From assembly GCA_028818995.1 (NCBI GenBank), contig JAPPMR010000760.1:1-11942 (forward strand): a stretch of 11,942 nt of DNA, written 5' to 3'. A model generated the notes under the pieces. It was given only the letters and a program-made list of their open reading frames with translations, did no database searches and was not told where the DNA came from. Position 1 is the stretch's first letter. The number at the start of each line of letters is the position of its first letter. Both the position numbers and the translations under genes were made by a program. Positions 8,129 to 11,942 of this stretch are shown piece after piece. Source of the DNA: Candidatus Poribacteria bacterium. GTDB taxonomy: Bacteria > Poribacteria > WGA-4E > WGA-3G.

Positions 8129-10675
8129 ATGAGCAAACCTCTGAAGATTTTCATTACTTACGCCCATAAAAATTCAGAAGCAAAGGACGAATTGATAACC
8201 AGCCTTGATGTCCTGAAGCAAAACGGGTTAATTGATGTCTGGCACGACAACGAAATTCTACCTGGAGACAAATGGCGAGATGAAATTTTCAACAACCTTG
8301 CCGATTCGGATATTCTACTCTACCTTACTTGTCGGTATAGTCTCGCTTCTGAAAACTGCAATAAAGAATTAACTGTTGCGTTAAATCCAAACATAAGAGT
8401 GATTCCGATTATCCTTGAACACTGCGATTGGCAAAATCATCAACTTAGCGATTTTCAAGCTCTTCCCGAAAAAGGCAAGCCAATTTATGATATTAACGAA
8501 TGGAATCCTGAGAGCAAAGGGTGGATGAGTGTAGTAGAGGGCATCCGAAAGGTTATAAACGAAATGCAATCTCAAGCAAAGCCCTCACCCAGAATAACAC
8601 CCGAAGAAATAGAAATACTTGCTTTCTTGGCATTCCACCGGGGGAACTTTATGATGATGCTGGATCAATTAGACGAAGCGTTAAAAGCTTACTCGCGGAC
8701 AATTGAACTCAGTCCAAGTGATACAGCAGCATACACCAATCGTGGTCTTACTTACATAAGTAAAGGTGAGTTTGACCTTGCCATTAGAGATTATAATACG
8801 GCAATAAAGTTGAAACCAGATTTCGCCATGGCCTATAACAACCGCGGTGTGGCTTATGAACTCAAAGGTGAAGATGCCCGCGCCTTTCAAGAGTTTGACA
8901 CGGCAGTTAGGCTGGATCCCAAGGAGGTTATGGCCTATACTAACCGCGGCATGGCTTATAGCAAGAAAGGCAAGGTGGACAAAGCTATCAAAGATTTAAA
9001 CAAAGCGATAGAACTCGATCCTGATTGTGCCGATGCATATAATAATCGAGGCAGTGTTTATAGCCTCAAGAATGAAGTTAACAATGCCATTGCAGACTAT
9101 AACAGAGCGATAGAACTTAATCCTCAAGATGCTGTAGTCTATTACAATCGTGGTAATACTTATTATGATGGAGGCGAAGTTGATCTTGCCATCAGAAACT
9201 ATAACACCGCAATATGCCTCAACCCTGATTATGCCGAAGCATATCATAATCGTGGCAATGCTTATTCCAAGAAAAACGAAACCGATCGAGCCATCGAAGA
9301 CTATAATAAGGCAATTGAACTTAAGTCAGATTATGCCGAAGCATATAATGGACGCGGCAATGCTTACTACAAGAAAGGCGAGGTGAATCAAGCTATTGAA
9401 GACTATAATAGGGCAATAGAACTCGATCCTGATTATGCTAATGCCTATTACAATCGCGGCATTACTTACGCTAACAAAGACAATTTTGATAATGCCATAA
9501 AAGATTATACCACCGTGATAAAACTCAATCCTTATGATCCCGAAGCACATTACAATCGTGGCAATGTTTACCACGATACAGGGCAGATTGACAAGAGTAT
9601 TGAAGACTACACCAAAGCCATACACCTAGATCCAAATCATGTCTCTGCCTATACCAATCGAGGCAGAGCTTACCACAAGAAAAACGAGCATGTCCTCGCC
9701 ATCAAAAGTTATACTATAGCGATAGAACTCAATCCTGATAAGGTTATAACCTATTTTTATCGCGGTGCTGCTTACGGCAACAAAGGCGAGGTTGATGAGG
9801 CCATCATAGACTACACCAAAGCGATAGAACTCAATCCTGATTTTGTCATGGCATATACCAACCGAGGCAATGCTTACTGTGATAAAGGCGAAGTTGACAA
9901 CGCAATCGTAGACTATACCACCGCGATAAAACTTAAACCGGACGATGATGCCATGGGCTATAATAATCGCGGTATTGCTTATGGCATGAAAGATGAATTG
10001 GATCGCGCTATTGAAGACTTCAACAAGGCCATAGAACTCAAATCTGATTATGCCGATGCCCATAGTAACCTTGGAGAAGTTTACGACATGAAAGGCGATA
10101 TAGATTGCGCTATTGAAAATTTCACTAAAGCGATAAATATAGATTCAAATCATGTTCGTGCTTATATCAGTCGCGGCAGAGCTTACGACAAAAAAAACGA
10201 GCACGCCCTTGCTATCAAAGATTATACAAAGGTGATAGAACTCAAGCCAGATGAGACCATAGCCTATTTCTATCGTGGCGTAGCCTATGGTAACAAAGGC
10301 GAATTCAACAACGCAATCATAAACTTCACTAAAGCCATAGAACTCAAGGGAGACAACCCTACACTCAATATTATACTTTATTCCACACGAGCTATTACTT
10401 ACCTCATCAAAGGCGAGTTCGACAACGCAATCAGAGACTATAACAAAGTGATAAAGATCAAACCGGATGAGGCAAACGCTTATTACAGTCGTGGTGAAGT
10501 TTGGTTACTTATGAAAGATTGGGAAAAAGCAAAAGCAAATTTGATAGCTGCGAAAAACATGGGTGAGGAGATTGGTGTTTTATTTTTTAACATGCACACA
10601 AGCATTGAGAATTTTGAACAAAAAACGGGTGTTCAATTACCAGAAGACATCGCTGCCCTGCTAACTTCGCCATAG
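8129..10675 (+). CDS. TIR-domain protein with about 19 TPR repeats (candidate NADase-type defence effector)
   Basis: An 848-residue soluble protein. The TIR domain covers about 5-140: KIFITYAHKN at 6-15, a WHDNEILPGDKW box at 38-49, SDILLYLTCRYSLAS, and NCNKELTVAL, whose E80 sits where TIR NAD+ hydrolases have their catalytic glutamate. A linker (about 146-164) leads to roughly 19 tetratricopeptide repeats, residues about 165-815, mostly 34 long with the pattern A-AYxNRGxAYxxKGExDxAIxDYxxAIELxPD. One repeat has 35 and one 38 residues. The C-terminal cap ends FEQKTGVQLPEDIAALLTSP. By family knowledge bacterial TIR proteins consume NAD+ or make signalling nucleotides on phage infection, and TPR arrays bind protein or peptide ligands. 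A sensor-effector role in abortive infection is inferred. It follows the XRE remnant after 2 bp and has GGAAGG 6 nt before its ATG. Confidence 0.9.
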   Translation: MSKPLKIFITYAHKNSEAKDELITSLDVLKQNGLIDVWHDNEILPGDKWRDEIFNNLADSDILLYLTCRYSLASENCNKELTVALNPNIRVIPIILEHCDWQNHQLSDFQALPEKGKPIYDINEWNPESKGWMSVVEGIRKVINEMQSQAKPSPRITPEEIEILAFLAFHRGNFMMMLDQLDEALKAYSRTIELSPSDTAAYTNRGLTYISKGEFDLAIRDYNTAIKLKPDFAMAYNNRGVAYELKGEDARAFQEFDTAVRLDPKEVMAYTNRGMAYSKKGKVDKAIKDLNKAIELDPDCADAYNNRGSVYSLKNEVNNAIADYNRAIELNPQDAVVYYNRGNTYYDGGEVDLAIRNYNTAICLNPDYAEAYHNRGNAYSKKNETDRAIEDYNKAIELKSDYAEAYNGRGNAYYKKGEVNQAIEDYNRAIELDPDYANAYYNRGITYANKDNFDNAIKDYTTVIKLNPYDPEAHYNRGNVYHDTGQIDKSIEDYTKAIHLDPNHVSAYTNRGRAYHKKNEHVLAIKSYTIAIELNPDKVITYFYRGAAYGNKGEVDEAIIDYTKAIELNPDFVMAYTNRGNAYCDKGEVDNAIVDYTTAIKLKPDDDAMGYNNRGIAYGMKDELDRAIEDFNKAIELKSDYADAHSNLGEVYDMKGDIDCAIENFTKAINIDSNHVRAYISRGRAYDKKNEHALAIKDYTKVIELKPDETIAYFYRGVAYGNKGEFNNAIINFTKAIELKGDNPTLNIILYSTRAITYLIKGEFDNAIRDYNKVIKIKPDEANAYYSRGEVWLLMKDWEKAKANLIAAKNMGEEIGVLFFNMHTSIENFEQKTGVQLPEDIAALLTSP
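9437..10471 (+). repeat. Five-unit TPR block duplication within the TIR-TPR gene
   Basis: TPR units 9-13 (9437-9949) and 14-18 (9950-10471) resemble each other unit by unit in register, beyond the general TPR pattern. Unit 11 (RGRAYHKKNEHVLAIK) matches unit 16 (RGRAYDKKNEHALAIK), unit 12 (YFYRGAAYGNKGE) matches unit 17 (YFYRGVAYGNKGE), and both are preceded by codons for a unit ending in NH. The offset is 513 bp, including the one extra codon in unit 13. This indicates an old duplication of five repeats at once. Confidence 0.7.
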
Positions 10676-10733
10676 GTGTAGCAGTGAACAAAAAACTGTC
10701 CGCTTAGCAGATAACTTGATGTTACAGAGTGTT

Positions 10734-10920
10734 AATCCGCGACCTCCGTGTCATCCGCGAAAATCCGCGATTCAGACAAGAGATAATCCACGTTCCCCGT
10801 GAAATCCGTGCAAATCCGCGATTCAGAGAAAGGCGCAATGAATTGCGCAACTACGAACAGAGACACTCTTAAAATCCGCGTCATCCGTGAAATCCGTGCA
10901 AATCCGCGATTCAGACAACA
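10734..10920 (+). repeat. AATCCGCG-based repeat units 1-3
   Basis: Three imperfect ~46-bp units lie at 10734-10779, 10785-10830 and 10873-10920. Each holds about four short subrepeats of the type AATCCGCG or ATCCGTG and ends with GATTCAGACAA or a close variant. Units 1 and 2 are 51 bp apart, with a GAGAT-like linker; unit 3 is set apart by about 40 bp. They open the 510-bp gap between the TIR-TPR gene and the GxxExxY gene, which holds no credible gene. Confidence 0.85.
10833..10848. other. Perfect short inverted repeat (hairpin) between repeat units
   Basis: GCGCAAT and ATTGCGC face each other around two bases, giving at least six stable pairs with a TGAA loop. No T-run follows, so it does not look like an intrinsic terminator of the TIR-TPR gene 157 bp upstream. 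Confidence 0.45.
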
Positions 10921-10984
10921 AAAAATCCTGAACACACAAACCCACCCATCTTCTGAACACGCGCCCCTCATCTCAACATTTCCC

Positions 10985-11013
10985 TTGAAAATCAGATCGG
11001 CCGCTGCTATACT
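10985..11013 (+). promoter_or_regulatory. Promoter-like element upstream of the GxxExxY gene
   Basis: TTGAAA (10985-10990), a 17-bp spacer and TATACT (11008-11013) point toward the GxxExxY gene and would give a leader of about 165 nt that contains repeat units 4 and 5. The -10 region and its flank share 14 bases with the element at 8076-8089. Confidence 0.5.
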
Positions 11014-11092
11014 CATAATACCCTATCACTGCTATTGACACAGAAAAACGCGCTGCCATTCGGGAAAATAACGTGCCGACACCAAAGGCAAT

Positions 11093-11163
11093 AATCCGCG
11101 AAATCCGTGTCATCCGCGATAATCCGCGATTCAGACAACAGAGATAATCCGCGATTCCAACAA
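11093..11163 (+). repeat. AATCCGCG-based repeat unit 4 and partial unit 5
   Basis: A full unit (11093-11140) ending GATTCAGACAACA is followed after GAGAT by a shortened one (11146-11163) that keeps only AATCCGCGATTC and a CAA tail. They end 22 bp before the GxxExxY start codon, so they lie in its leader. Confidence 0.85.
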
Positions 11164-11185
11164 CCATCTACATGAAGGACACCAA

Positions 11186-11593
11186 ATGAACACTACTCTG
11201 AAACATAAAGACATAACCCAAAAGATCATCGGGGCAGCATTTGAGGTACATAAATTTTTCGGTAACGGCTTCCAAGAGTTGATTTACCAGCGAGCGTTAG
11301 CAATTGAGTTGAGAATAGCCGGACTGGAATTCGCTCGGGAAATTGAGCAGGATATTTTCTATAAAGATTTTCCGAAGCCTATCGGCACACGCAGAGCAGA
11401 TTTTGTAGTAGCAGGAAAAGTATTGGTGGAATTGAAGGCGATTACTGAATTGGAAGCCGTGCATGAGGCACAACTCTTAAATTACTTGAAAGCGTATCGT
11501 TTGGAAGTCGGTTTGTTAATCAACTTTGGTGGGAAAAGTTTAAGACACAAAAGACTGATTCTCTCACAACCCAATCCGGGGCGACGCAGTTGA
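11186..11593 (+). CDS. GxxExxY family protein (PD-(D/E)XK nuclease-like fold)
   Basis: A 135-residue protein. The name-giving motif is GFQELIY at 28-34, after the typical opening IIGAAFEVHKFFGNG. A PD-(D/E)XK-like core follows: D72 in RRADFVV and E82-x-K84 in VLVELKAI, then EAQLLNYLKAYRLEVGLLINFG, the usual helix and strand after the core. Length and motif order match full-length family members, so it looks intact. The biochemical role of this family is not established; the fold suggests DNA binding or cleavage. GAAGGA at 11174-11179, six bases before the ATG, supports the start. It sits between repeat units, direct upstream and inverted downstream, and is separated from the TIR-TPR gene by 510 bp. 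Confidence 0.9.
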   Translation: MNTTLKHKDITQKIIGAAFEVHKFFGNGFQELIYQRALAIELRIAGLEFAREIEQDIFYKDFPKPIGTRRADFVVAGKVLVELKAITELEAVHEAQLLNYLKAYRLEVGLLINFGGKSLRHKRLILSQPNPGRRS

Positions 11594-11607
11594 CGCTGCT
11601 TTTCTTT

Positions 11608-11651
11608 CTGAATCGCGGATTTTCGCGGATTTATCGGATGACGCGGATTTT
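11608..11651 (-). repeat. Inverted AATCCGCG repeat unit directly after the GxxExxY gene
   Basis: On the + strand it reads CTGAATCGCGG, then TTTTCGCGGATTTATCGG and GACGCGGATTTT, which is the reverse complement of the units upstream. It starts 14 bp after the gene's stop. Together with units 4-5 it makes an inverted pair enclosing the gene, which might act as a hairpin or protect the transcript end. This and the two units further on occupy much of the last 349 bp, where no credible gene is seen. Confidence 0.8.
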
Positions 11652-11741
11652 TGACACTGGTGTCGTCAAATTATATTGTGTAAAGTTGCCGAAATGGTAT
11701 GTCCACGCGCGCGAGGGATTGTCCCGATGCAATACACTTAA

Positions 11742-11840
11742 AATCCGCGAAATCTGTGTAATCCGCCTAATCCGCGATTCAGAAAAGAGAGATAATCCGC
11801 GTCCTCCGTGCTATCCGCGCCCTCCGCGATTCAGACAAAA
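11742..11840 (+). repeat. AATCCGCG-based repeat units, last pair
   Basis: Two units in the direct orientation, at about 11742-11786 and 11794-11840, are 52 bp apart and joined by a GAGAT linker as in the upstream cluster. They end in GATTCAGAAAA and GATTCAGACAAAA. Their subrepeats are more diverged (AATCTGTGT, CCTCCGCG) than those upstream. Confidence 0.8.
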
Positions 11841-11911
11841 AATAACGTCCCACTCAAATAGCACCCCGCACCCCTAAATTTTGACTGAATATTTACGCAT
11901 CCCAAAAAATC

Positions 11912-11940
11912 TTGAAAAAAGTACCCAAATATGGGATAAT
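11912..11940 (+). promoter_or_regulatory. Sigma70-like promoter pointing out of the window
   Basis: TTGAAA (11912-11917), a 17-bp spacer and GATAAT (11935-11940) each match consensus at five of six positions with ideal spacing. Transcription would begin a few bases beyond the window, so it probably serves the next gene downstream. Confidence 0.55.
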
Positions 11941-11942
11941 GT

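Noticed and set aside
8996..10063. Long minus-strand open frames under the TIR-TPR gene
   Set aside because: They are low-complexity, isoleucine-rich mirrors of the TPR codons, with no start signals.
11035..11063. Perfect TTGACA at 11035-11040 as promoter of the GxxExxY gene
   Set aside because: At 16-18 bp spacing there is no credible -10 sequence; the element at 10985-11013 fits better.
11093..11651. Insertion sequence formed by the inverted repeats around the GxxExxY gene
   Set aside because: The enclosed protein is not a transposase, no target-site duplication was seen, and the repeats continue in several copies outside the pair.
11651..11679. TTGACA at 11651-11656 with TATTGT 17 bp later, overlapping a GACAC/GTGTC inverted repeat
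   Set aside because: The -10 is weak, no gene follows within the window, and the short inverted repeat lacks a T-run, so neither promoter nor terminator is supported.
10734..11840. CRISPR array from the regular AATCCGCG repeats
   Set aside because: Units are imperfect, internally repetitive, irregularly spaced and in both orientations. There are no unique spacers of constant length and no cas genes.
11590..11877. Open frame after the GxxExxY gene reading NRGFSRIYRMTRIF
   Set aside because: It is a translation of the AATCCGCG repeats. There is no ribosome site, and similar frames arise in the upstream repeats on either strand.

Overview
The window looks like a defence or accessory island from an uncultured, moderately AT-rich bacterium. 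Every gene reads on the + strand. Nothing here fixes the taxon. Short intergenic repeats built on AATCCGCG, a long TIR-TPR protein and a GxxExxY gene together fit metagenome-derived lineages. Candidatus Poribacteria is a low-confidence guess from memory, not from comparison.

Left part (1-5785): the 3' end of a large Eco57I-type (Type IIG/ISP-like) adenine methyltransferase gene that begins upstream of the window. It is followed after 11 bp by a one-chain ABC-ATPase plus TOPRIM/DUF4435-like protein of the OLD/PARIS type, then 74 bp later by a membrane protein of unknown function. A methylase next to an ATPase-TOPRIM effector suggests a restriction system with a companion abortive-infection guard.

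Middle part (5787-10675): a strong sigma70-like promoter is placed so that transcription should begin on the ATG of a SAMHD1-like HD phosphohydrolase. A YwgA-like winged-helix protein, a truncated XRE helix-turn-helix reading frame and a large TIR-TPR protein follow with gaps of 2-20 bp, so they are probably one operon. The HD gene carries an exact, in-frame 45-bp duplication of its catalytic HD motif, separated by 33 bp. A second promoter-like element lies in the tail of the XRE remnant and could drive the TIR-TPR gene separately.

Right part (10676-11942): two stretches of imperfect ~46-bp AATCCGCG-based repeats flank a small GxxExxY (PD-(D/E)XK-fold) gene. The repeat copy just downstream is inverted relative to those upstream. 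The window closes on a good promoter pointing out of it. No RNA genes, transposases, CRISPR arrays or convincing terminators were seen.
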